Source: Candidatus Liminaster caballi (lineage in GTDB: Bacteria; Bacteroidota; Bacteroidia; Bacteroidales; UBA3663). Taken from it: a stretch of 57,660 nt of DNA. Below, piece by piece: positions 1-7,686 of this stretch. The DNA is taken from assembly GCA_018065085.1 (NCBI GenBank), contig JAGHUA010000029.1, positions 1 through 57,660 on the forward strand, read 5' to 3'. Both the position numbers and the translations under genes were made by a program. The notes under the pieces were generated by a model. It had not been told where the DNA came from and searched no databases. It saw nothing but the letters and a program-made list of their open reading frames with translations. Each line of letters begins with the position of its first letter. Within the stretch, counting starts at the first letter, position 1.

Positions 1-34
1 TGGTTAGTTCCGAGATGTTTAATGCAGTTATGCT

Positions 35-221
35 AAGCCTGGAAGGCTTTACTATGAGTAACCGGGGGCAACGCCCTCGGTATAAAGCAAACAAAAGACC
101 ATTGCCTGGAGGGCAATACCTTATTCCGGGCAAGGTACTGCCTTCCAGGCAGCTGTTTGGTCGAGCCTTTTTTAATCCGAGGGCGTTGCCCCCGGTTACT
201 AAGATATTGGCTTCCAGCCAA
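35..221. repeat. Nested palindromic element with four mini-hairpins
   Basis: A perfect 23-bp inverted repeat pairs 58-80 with 177-199. Inside it a second inverted repeat pairs 103-122 with 132-151 with two mismatches. Four small hairpins punctuate the element, at 35-49, 101-117, 138-152 and 207-221. Three have perfect 6-bp stems and 3-nt loops (GGA or TCC), and the one at 101-117 has a 5-nt loop. Both strands give short open frames with the same peptide theme (NRGQRPR), which I treat as a by-product of the symmetry and not as genes. It resembles dispersed REP-like intergenic elements of Bacteroidales. That family assignment is inference. Confidence 0.8.
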
Positions 222-242
222 GATAGAGCACTATTATGATTA

Positions 243-444
243 TTCAAGTTTCGCAAGTCTTTAACTTGCTTACTTGTGGGGAGTTAAAGTAGTTAAAGAA
301 GTTAGCTCCTTCGTCGCTTGGGAAAGTTAAAGACAAATGTAGTTGCATTCGCCATCTGATGGTATCGTCTTTATCTCCTTTATATTCCTTTATCTCCTTT
401 ATCTTCCTTTATCTACCTTATCTTCTTTATCTCCTTTATCTTCC
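243..444. repeat. Low-complexity direct repeats, including a CTTTATCTC tandem array
   Basis: 369-444 is a pyrimidine-rich tandem array with a roughly 19-bp period built from two copies of a 9-10 bp unit (CCTTTATCTC). The stretch before it (270-335) carries degenerate copies of GTTAAAG. No convincing coding sequence is present here. Together with the palindromic element before it and the hairpin after it, this accounts for the gene-free 1-578 region. Confidence 0.7.
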
Positions 445-476
445 GAATCAAGAGGAGCCAAGACAAAGCGAATGCC

Positions 477-520
477 GGCATGGTGCTTTTTTGGCCTTAG
501 GGCCTTTTTAGCACCATGCC
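477..520. terminator. Hairpin downstream of the PEGA/FGE-like gene
   Basis: An 11-bp perfect inverted repeat pairs 477-487 with 510-520. A ggcc-ttag-ggcc core lies between T-runs. It lies about 60 bp beyond the minus-strand stop at 579 and could act as a terminator for that gene. There is no classical U-run directly after the stem on the minus strand, so termination is uncertain. Confidence 0.45.
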
Positions 521-578
521 AACATTATTCTTTTATTTTCATTTTGTTTTTACTTTTTTCTTTTTTGTTAGGAAAGAA

Positions 579-2723
579 CTAAAGGGCAAGGCGGAGGCCA
601 AGGTAGCTAAGACGGTTATAAGGCGTTTCCCTGCCGCGACTAGCCACGCGACAGCGCTTGGCAAAGTAGAGCCAACCACCACCACGGATCACATGGAGCG
701 AGCCCGAGGCTGGCCCCTTTGGATTGGTCTGCGAACCGCTTTGGTAATCACCTTTCCAATCATTACACCACTCCCAAACATTGCCACTCATGTCGTATAG
801 ACCAAGCTCATTTGCCTTTTTGGTCTTGACGGCATGGGTCTCTTTGCCGGAATTATAATAATACCACGCCACTGCATCAATACTGTTGCTGCCTGAATAC
901 TGATAGCCCTTGCTCTTATTGCCGCCACGCGCAGCATATTCCCATTCAGCCTCGGTTGGCAGGCGGAAGTTCTTGCCCGTAAGCATATTGAGTTTGCGGA
1001 TGAATTCCTGACAGTCGTCCCATGAAACTTTCTCGACAGGAAGTTTATCTCCTTTATTATAAGAAGGATTATATCCCATCACCGCCTTCCACAAAGCCTG
1101 GGTAACCTCTGTCTCGCCAATGCAATAGTCTGACAAGGTGACGCTATGAACAGGCTTTTCGTCGTCATCAGCATCTTGCTGCTCAGGCGTAGCTCCCATC
1201 TGGAATGTGCCGCCCTTCACAGCCACCATCTTAAAGGAAACACGATTAACCGTAAAGGTCTGAGTCTTATTATTAACAACAAAGCTAAAAGCCACTACAG
1301 GATCTGCGCCGCCCTGCTGGACGGAGAAGGTCTTGGCATCAGACTTCTTGCCACCACGCATAGCGTATGCCGTATGGTTGCCGAAGGTGAGCGAACCTGA
1401 GAATGAATGTGTGCCAACAAGATTGCCATCGATATAAATCTGATCATCTGCCTGCTCGGCGCTGACAGTGACATTACGACCATTCTGCAGCGTAGCAGTG
1501 ACGCTGGCGGTCTCGCGCTCGCTTACGGTCACAGTCTGTTTCTCAGATGCGTAGCCATCGAGAGAGAGCTCGACCGTGTGTTCGCCAATAAGGATTTCCT
1601 CGACAGAAAATGGTGTCTGACCGATGTGCTTGCCGTCGAGAATAATCTCGGCGCGGCGCGGAGAACTGGAGATATCAAGAGAACCGTAGATTGGCGTAGG
1701 CTCAAGATGCACCTCCTGCGGTTCGCCGGCAATGACCTGAATCTGGCGAGTGACAGGACGGTGATTGGCAAGGCGCACCTCCACGTCGTAATAGCCCTCC
1801 ATCAGTTCTTCGCTGTATGAGGTATAGCCGCGCGACTTGCCATCGACAACTATCTCAGCTCCCTCAACGCTGCTCAATGTCAGACGGGCGAAACGAGCCT
1901 TGAGCATTGCCGAAGCCTCGGCTGTTGCGCCATCGCTGACCTCGACGCGGAGGGTGACAGGCGCATATTTGGGTTTCTGCACAGAGACGTTATGTGTGCC
2001 TGATGCCACTTCGGTGAGTGTGCATGGAGTGGTAAGACCGGTGTTCTCGTTGTCGAGCAAAACCAAGGCTCCAGGTTCGGAACTTGTAACCCTGATACTG
2101 CCGAACGCAGGTTGGAGAGGGAGATTGAGCTCCACACTTGGCTGCTGCACCTCGACAAGGCCTGCCGCGTTATGGTATTTCGGATATTCCAAGCGATAGG
2201 TGTATCGTCCGTAAGGCACCTTATATTGGTCGAGCGGAGTGTTGCCAACATACTCGTCGTTCACAAACACCGTCGCACCCTTAGGCTCAGACTCGATGAT
2301 AAGCCATCCCATCTTCTGCTTTGCCTCGTGGATGATGGTCTCGACCGTGCCGGCACGCAACTTCAAGATGTAGGTTTTTGCTTTCTGCACCGACATGCCG
2401 AGATCATGCTTACGCAAAACTCCGAGATCGGGATGAAATATTGAGATGTATCTGACGCCACGGGGCACGTAGAGCCATATCTCACCCACATGCTGCTCAG
2501 ACTTCATGATGGCAAGCATGCCGGTGTCGAAGGTCAGTCCCTTGAGCGTGGTTTCGACCTTGATCAATGCGCAGGGATTGCCATCGAGGTCAAGAACCTG
2601 TGTGGCTGAACGATTGGCAGTAAGGTCGAACTCATCAAGATCGAACGACTCGACGGCTATCTGTGCGTGAAGGTTCACACACAGAAACATCAGCAGCAGA
2701 GCGGTGAGATAGGATCTAAGCAT
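579..2723 (-). CDS. Exported PEGA-repeat protein with C-terminal FGE-sulfatase-like domain
   Basis: 714 residues with an N-terminal signal peptide (cleavage near LHA-QIA). Residues about 140-480 hold four clear PEGA-type beta repeats (for example VFVNDEYVGNTPL and IILDGKHIGQTPF) and a fifth weaker one. The last about 220 residues are a formylglycine-generating-enzyme/SUMF1-like domain (KGGTFQMG, RLPTEAEWEYAARGG, GNVWEWCNDW). The tail RGGGWLYFAKRCRVASR lacks the paired active-site cysteines of true FGE, so a binding or structural role is more likely than sulfatase activation. PEGA modules usually occur in cell-surface or periplasmic proteins. It follows a lipoprotein gene by 57 bp on the same strand. 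Substrate and partner are unknown. Confidence 0.85.
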   Translation of the reverse strand: MLRSYLTALLLMFLCVNLHAQIAVESFDLDEFDLTANRSATQVLDLDGNPCALIKVETTLKGLTFDTGMLAIMKSEQHVGEIWLYVPRGVRYISIFHPDLGVLRKHDLGMSVQKAKTYILKLRAGTVETIIHEAKQKMGWLIIESEPKGATVFVNDEYVGNTPLDQYKVPYGRYTYRLEYPKYHNAAGLVEVQQPSVELNLPLQPAFGSIRVTSSEPGALVLLDNENTGLTTPCTLTEVASGTHNVSVQKPKYAPVTLRVEVSDGATAEASAMLKARFARLTLSSVEGAEIVVDGKSRGYTSYSEELMEGYYDVEVRLANHRPVTRQIQVIAGEPQEVHLEPTPIYGSLDISSSPRRAEIILDGKHIGQTPFSVEEILIGEHTVELSLDGYASEKQTVTVSERETASVTATLQNGRNVTVSAEQADDQIYIDGNLVGTHSFSGSLTFGNHTAYAMRGGKKSDAKTFSVQQGGADPVVAFSFVVNNKTQTFTVNRVSFKMVAVKGGTFQMGATPEQQDADDDEKPVHSVTLSDYCIGETEVTQALWKAVMGYNPSYNKGDKLPVEKVSWDDCQEFIRKLNMLTGKNFRLPTEAEWEYAARGGNKSKGYQYSGSNSIDAVAWYYYNSGKETHAVKTKKANELGLYDMSGNVWEWCNDWKGDYQSGSQTNPKGPASGSLHVIRGGGWLYFAKRCRVASRGRETPYNRLSYLGLRLAL

Positions 2724-2780
2724 AGTATTTTAGAGAATTGGGGAATTTAGGACAATAAGGCTATTAAGAGAGAGCCAAAC

Positions 2781-3206
2781 TTATTCGACAGTGGCACCCT
2801 GAGATGTCCAGATCTTGGTCTTGAGACTTGAGTCGAAGTTGGTGAATGGCTGGAGGATAGCCTTCATGTAGTCTTCACCATGCAGACCGGCACATGCCTT
2901 GGCATCGTCGATCTTAGAAAGGATGGCGTCGAACTGCTTGATGGCCTCGGCGTTACACTCCTTCTCAGATGCGCCCTCGATGATGATGATGCGAGTCACA
3001 TAGTCGCCATCGGCATTGAGCTCCCAGAGTGGGGTGAAAGCATCGAAATCAGACTGGTAGAAGTTTACCACTTCGGTATAGAGATTGTAATGACACTGAA
3101 TAGGGTCGGTCAGAACCTTATCGTCGTCAGAATCATCGCCACAAGATGTGAAGACTGCAGCGGATGCCATAAGAACAATGGCAGTGAGGAATTTGAAAAG
3201 TTTCAT
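2781..3206 (-). CDS. Small lipoprotein of unknown function
   Basis: 141 residues. The N-terminus is a lipoprotein signal with the lipobox FTSCGDDSDDD. The acidic run after the Cys is typical of Bacteroidota lipoproteins exported to the cell surface. The mature part is a compact predicted globular domain with no motif I recognise. Only 11 bp separate it from the large GLUG protein gene upstream, so the two are almost certainly co-transcribed. It may be a surface partner of that protein, which is inference from adjacency. Confidence 0.8.
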   Translation of the reverse strand: MKLFKFLTAIVLMASAAVFTSCGDDSDDDKVLTDPIQCHYNLYTEVVNFYQSDFDAFTPLWELNADGDYVTRIIIIEGASEKECNAEAIKQFDAILSKIDDAKACAGLHGEDYMKAILQPFTNFDSSLKTKIWTSQGATVE

Positions 3207-3217
3207 AAGAAAAAATA

Positions 3218-6200
3218 TTAGAGATTAGAGTTTTTTATCACTTTCTTGCCATTGACGATGAAAACGCCGTGCTGTGGGTTGGTGACACGCATTCCGCTGA
3301 GGTCATAGATAATGTCGGAGGCAGGCTCAGAGGTATGGGTTGACACCGATGGCAGGACAGACGGAGCGTTGTCGCCATTCATGATGTAGAGCCACGGGAG
3401 GCGATCGGAAGCAAACTGCCACGGCGAGGCGGCATCACTGCCAAACACATAACCGAGACCCGTCCAGAACGACTGATCGAGCAGGACATTGCCATCGATG
3501 ATGAGCTTGCCATCGGCACTGGTGTGATCATCGCTGAGACACTCGTAACTGCCACAGTCGAGCGATGCACTATAATAGGCATAGTTGTGACGGAGACCGT
3601 CCTCGACGAGCACCTCCGACGGATCTTCCTTTGGTTCGTTGGCCTTGGTATAGCCTGCAATGACATGGACAGCCGAGAGATCGGCATCCTCGCTGAGATA
3701 GCTATCGCTGACAAGGAACGATGTGGCGCTGACGCAACTGCTGATAACAACGGTGGTGTCGCTCTTAGCCCAGCATGGCTCGACATAACCGGCAATGACA
3801 GCAAAACCGCGATGCGTCTCAGACAGATCCTCGACAACACTGCCTGAGGCCAGACAACGAGCGATGACACCACGGTTGCCATTGATGCCACAGCGTCCTG
3901 CCACAGCGCCAATGCTCATCTGTCCGCTGATATTGACCTCGGAATAGCAGTCGGTGACCTTACAGCCCGTGCCGATGATGCCGGCAATGCCGCCGACCTC
4001 CGATCTGCCCGCGATGTGCGAACCGGTGACAGCCGAAGCTGTGACAACAGAGCTGGTGCGCATCTCGCCGACAATGCCGCCGATGACATTGCCCAGAGGA
4101 AGAGTGATGTCGGCATTGCTGCTGAGACATGAAACGATGCGAGTCTCAGACATAGCCTCGCCTACGAGTCCGCCAAAAGGAGTGGCAACAGCGCGACCCT
4201 CGGAAGAAATCAGCATCTGATCGACCACTATGTCGCTGAACTCAGACGAGATGGAATAGCCGCTGATAAGGCCGAACGTGGTATTTCCCGGATTGACAAT
4301 GCCATGAGGAGCATAGAGTTTGAGATTGCGCACAACGGCATAAGTGGTGGTGCCGAAAAGACCGCCATAGTAATTGTCGGACGAGACGCAGAGATCCTTG
4401 ATGGTATGGCCGTCGCCATCGAACACGCCTGTGAACTCAGGCACGGAGGCGATGTGTCCGGCTGCTTCGATGTCGCATGCCAGACGATAGTGTGCCGACG
4501 GATTGCGCGAGATGAGATTAAGCTCACCCACGCTTGTGATGAGATATGGATTGGCCTCAGTGCCATCGCCGCCGAGAGTGAAGCTGCTGAACGGAAGGGA
4601 ATGGAAATCGACCTTGTTCATCTCGGTCTCAGGATTGTAGAAGTTGACGAGAAGCTCAGCGTTGTCGGTGGCATAGTTGACAATGGCTGCCGTCCAGATG
4701 TCGCACTCCTCATCGACCTCGGCAGGATCAATGCGGCGCACGATCTGTCCGCGCTCATTGCCGACGAAAAGCACGTTACGGCCACGCGAACCCTCAGCGT
4801 CATAGGCAAGCTTCGAGAAGAAGATGTACTCCATCTGGTCGTCGGCACAGAAGAGATATGGGTCGAGACTCTGGTTGTTGACCAACGGAGTGAAGGTCTG
4901 AGCCAGCGGACCGACATTGAAACGCACCACATGATGGAGCTTGCAGTCGCTGGTAAGGTGGGCATAGACCGTGAGGACATTGCCCTGGGCATCGACATCA
5001 GCCACGTTGATGCCGCTTACGTAACGGTAGCCGAGCGGATCGTCAGGAGCAGCGTAGCGGTCGAAGTTGAACGAGAGCGGCATGTCGCTGACCGTGACAG
5101 GAACCTCGCGTGTGGTGAACGACGGAACATCGACGGTGTAGAGATGCTCGTTGGAAGCATCGAGGAAGAGGAACTGATCCTCCTTGCCTTTCAATGGGCT
5201 GAGCAGCTTATAGACATCGCTCATGCCAGAGGCAAGAGTGTCGATGACCTGTCCGTCATGATCGAAGACAATGTAGCTGAAATGGGTCTCGGTGGTAAGC
5301 TTGACATCCTCGAACATAAGGATGTATGACAGACGGCCGTCGTCGGTGAAGACGTTGCTTGTGATGTCGAGGTCGGAGAACGAACCAATGCCAATCATGC
5401 GGGCAATATACTCGTCGGAAGGCACGTCGGTGGAAACAGAGAAACTATCGACCAGCTGATAGTTGCGGTCGTAGGTCTCGACGATGAAATGGTTGTCGGG
5501 TGTGAAGACAGGAACGTAAGAGTCCTCGTCGAAGATGCTCTCGCCGTTCTCATCGTACTGACAGAAGGTCTTTTCGTAGTAGGTGAGCACGTATTTGCTG
5601 TCGTTTCCTGCCTCAACGAAATTGAAGAACGGAGCATCGATGTAAGTGATGTGAAGCGAATTGAGCCTAAAGGTATGTTCGTGCTGAGCAGACGACTCGC
5701 CCCATGTGGCAGGACGATAGATGTCGATATCGGTCATCCATGGCTCCTCTGCACTGTCATGCACAGAGACGTAGCGCTGATATGTGGTCCAGTCATTGAT
5801 GCGCGAAGAGACAACCATGCCATCGCCAGGGAACTCGGCCACCATGTCGCCGCCGATGGTGTACACACGGACGTAGGTCTTGCCCTTATAGTCAGGAGTG
5901 ACCTCATGGAAGAACACAAGAATCTCCTGTGTAGAGGAGTTTGTGTCGAACATCTTATTGGTGACAATGCCGTATGGCTCGATATAGTTGACACGTGAAG
6001 AGTCAGGGACGGTGATAGAGACAGAGCCCTTGAGTGTGTGATGGCCGTCATAGACACTGATGACACTGGAGGTGTAGAAGTCACGCAGTTCTTCCTGACG
6101 CGTGATCTCCTGTGTGTAGTACCAAATCTGGCCGTCGATGCCATCGAGATAGCCATAGCCAGGACACTCAAGACTTGTGACAGCACCCGATGCCTTGCGC

Positions 6201-6355
6201 GGAGAACCTAACAGCTGATGGGTGTCAGCAACTGATTTATGGCCATAGATGCCTGCCGACTGACGGGCATCGAAGAATGAAGCAGCATCGGCAACCGACA
6301 GAGTCAGCGATGAAAGCAGGGTGGCAAACAGTACCTTAAAAGTATTATTGAACAT
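3218..6355 (-). CDS. Large exported GLUG-repeat protein with C-terminal sorting-like tail
   Basis: 1045 residues with a signal peptide (about 1-24). Residues 30-590 look all-beta and are rich in aromatic and Asp residues, with no family I can name. Residues about 595-870 contain repeated GLUG-type motifs (GGLFGTTT, GGLVGEAM, GGIVGEM, GGIAGIIG), a beta-solenoid found in adhesins. The protein ends with IYDLSGMRVTNPQHGVFIV followed by NGKKVIK. This resembles the short C-terminal tails of Prevotella/Bacteroides exported proteins that look like type IX secretion sorting domains. The start at 6355 is the first Met and gives a complete signal peptide. Likely a surface adhesin or binding protein. Ligand unknown. 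Confidence 0.85.
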   Translation of the reverse strand: MFNNTFKVLFATLLSSLTLSVADAASFFDARQSAGIYGHKSVADTHQLLGSPRKASGAVTSLECPGYGYLDGIDGQIWYYTQEITRQEELRDFYTSSVISVYDGHHTLKGSVSITVPDSSRVNYIEPYGIVTNKMFDTNSSTQEILVFFHEVTPDYKGKTYVRVYTIGGDMVAEFPGDGMVVSSRINDWTTYQRYVSVHDSAEEPWMTDIDIYRPATWGESSAQHEHTFRLNSLHITYIDAPFFNFVEAGNDSKYVLTYYEKTFCQYDENGESIFDEDSYVPVFTPDNHFIVETYDRNYQLVDSFSVSTDVPSDEYIARMIGIGSFSDLDITSNVFTDDGRLSYILMFEDVKLTTETHFSYIVFDHDGQVIDTLASGMSDVYKLLSPLKGKEDQFLFLDASNEHLYTVDVPSFTTREVPVTVSDMPLSFNFDRYAAPDDPLGYRYVSGINVADVDAQGNVLTVYAHLTSDCKLHHVVRFNVGPLAQTFTPLVNNQSLDPYLFCADDQMEYIFFSKLAYDAEGSRGRNVLFVGNERGQIVRRIDPAEVDEECDIWTAAIVNYATDNAELLVNFYNPETEMNKVDFHSLPFSSFTLGGDGTEANPYLITSVGELNLISRNPSAHYRLACDIEAAGHIASVPEFTGVFDGDGHTIKDLCVSSDNYYGGLFGTTTYAVVRNLKLYAPHGIVNPGNTTFGLISGYSISSEFSDIVVDQMLISSEGRAVATPFGGLVGEAMSETRIVSCLSSNADITLPLGNVIGGIVGEMRTSSVVTASAVTGSHIAGRSEVGGIAGIIGTGCKVTDCYSEVNISGQMSIGAVAGRCGINGNRGVIARCLASGSVVEDLSETHRGFAVIAGYVEPCWAKSDTTVVISSCVSATSFLVSDSYLSEDADLSAVHVIAGYTKANEPKEDPSEVLVEDGLRHNYAYYSASLDCGSYECLSDDHTSADGKLIIDGNVLLDQSFWTGLGYVFGSDAASPWQFASDRLPWLYIMNGDNAPSVLPSVSTHTSEPASDIIYDLSGMRVTNPQHGVFIVNGKKVIKNSNL

Positions 6356-6367
6356 TATGAGATGGAT

Positions 6368-6394
6368 TTTGATCTATATAATTTGATCTATATA
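6368..6394. repeat. 13-bp direct repeat in the leader of the GLUG gene
   Basis: TTTGATCTATATA occurs at 6368-6380 and again at 6382-6394, a 14-bp period, just upstream (minus strand) of the GLUG-protein start at 6355. The stretch is very AT-rich. It could be a regulatory site in the 5' leader, but there is no matching promoter box to tie it to. Confidence 0.5.
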
Positions 6395-6427
6395 TATAAT
6401 ATGTGACTTCAACTGATTATTTACTGA

Positions 6428-7639
6428 TTATTTCACCATCACCTTCTGACCGCCGATGATGACCAAGCCCGCAGCGCTGGCTGCACGCTGTCCGCTGAGA
6501 TTGTGAATGTCACAGGGGACAGGGACAGCCCTAATGTCAGCGACAGACGACGGATCATCGCCAGTAACCTCAAAGAAGAGTGTGACAGGGGAATTCTCCT
6601 CAGCGTTTGGATAGGAATACTCGTAGGTCTTGCCGCCGTGACCGTTGTTTCCTGTCTCGCGGATGCAGACCTGGCTGATGCTGATGATGTATGCCAGTCC
6701 TTCCTCGAACTCGACATTGCCGATGACAACGCCATCCTGGAGAGTGCCGGTATATTCATAGCCATAGAGATTGATAGGTGCGCCATAAGGCAGACCGTCC
6801 TCAGCCTCAAAAACGTATGCTGCAACCAAGACATCATCGTCCGGTTCGCCACCCTGAATGTTAGGGAATGTGATAAGGATGGAGTCGGGTGCAGACGCAA
6901 GCTTGGCGCCATTGGCGATGCTGAAGGCAAGGTCTCCGACAGATACGATTGGAGTCTTAGGCTTGCAGATGTAGTCAAATACCACAGTGGCAACCTGTGC
7001 GGTGGCAAAGGTGATGCGCACATAGAGATCGGCAGCAACCGAATCATTGTTGCTGGCAATAACGGCATAGCCCGAGAATCTTGACTCATACTGGAAGGTA
7101 GCTCCATCGATGCCCTCAACCGAACCGGAAGGATAGTCAGAGAAGGTGATGACCAACATTTCGTTGGCTGGAACGCTGACCTTATACCACTGTGGGATTC
7201 CGCCGGTCTTAACCTCAGAGATGATGTTGTCGCCCTCAACGAGAACCTTGGCAGTCTCCTGTGTCTCGCCCTCGCCAAGATCGCGGATGTTGAGTGTGAA
7301 GGTCTTGTCGGTTGCGTCAGTCTCGGCAACAAGCTTGATATTGACAGTGTCGCCCTCAGAAACAAGTATAGAAGCCTTATAGTTGAACAACACTTCGCCA
7401 ATGGTGATTGTGCCCATGATATTGCCAAGGTCTTTGACATCGAGCGAGATGACGCCATCCATTTCTGTCACATAACGATAGTATGTATAGACCAAAGGAC
7501 TGCCAGAGGATGCTGCCGGGCCTGGAACCGGTTCTCCGGCAGAGATTATGATAGGATTGCTCTCGGTGCCCGCAACCTGTGCGAAAGCGGAAGTCATTGC
7601 CGTAAGCAATAAAATGAGCGAAGTGATGGATTTGAGCAT
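6428..7639 (-). CDS. Exported beta-rich protein with C-terminal sorting-like tail
   Basis: 403 residues with a signal peptide ending near AFA-QVA. The N-terminal half begins GTESNPIIISAGE and looks like a beta-sandwich domain. I do not recognise the family. The last 25 residues (DIHNLSGQRAASAAGLVIIG then GQKVMVK) match the layout of the tail of the GLUG protein that follows it by 72 bp on the same strand. The shared tail and adjacency suggest both use the same export or anchoring route. No catalytic motif is visible. Confidence 0.8.
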   Translation of the reverse strand: MLKSITSLILLLTAMTSAFAQVAGTESNPIIISAGEPVPGPAASSGSPLVYTYYRYVTEMDGVISLDVKDLGNIMGTITIGEVLFNYKASILVSEGDTVNIKLVAETDATDKTFTLNIRDLGEGETQETAKVLVEGDNIISEVKTGGIPQWYKVSVPANEMLVITFSDYPSGSVEGIDGATFQYESRFSGYAVIASNNDSVAADLYVRITFATAQVATVVFDYICKPKTPIVSVGDLAFSIANGAKLASAPDSILITFPNIQGGEPDDDVLVAAYVFEAEDGLPYGAPINLYGYEYTGTLQDGVVIGNVEFEEGLAYIISISQVCIRETGNNGHGGKTYEYSYPNAEENSPVTLFFEVTGDDPSSVADIRAVPVPCDIHNLSGQRAASAAGLVIIGGQKVMVK

Positions 7640-7648
7640 CTTGTTGGG

Positions 7649-7685
7649 GTAAGTAAGGAGTAAGGAGTAAAGAGTAATGGGTAAA
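7649..7685. repeat. GTAAGGA-type microsatellite between genes
   Basis: A degenerate heptamer-like repeat (GTAAGGA/GTAAAGA) fills the gap between the PPDK-like gene stop and the next start on the minus strand. It is similar in character to the GGGTTAA repeat at 34298-34339. No other feature is seen here. Confidence 0.6.
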
Positions 7686-7686
7686 G

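Noticed and set aside
33..239. Small open frames on both strands with NRGQRPR
   Set aside because: They arise from the symmetry of the palindromic element.
4304..5329. 341-codon open frame on the plus strand opposite the GLUG gene
   Set aside because: It lies wholly inside a clear minus-strand gene and has no signal, motif or start context. It is a codon-bias shadow.
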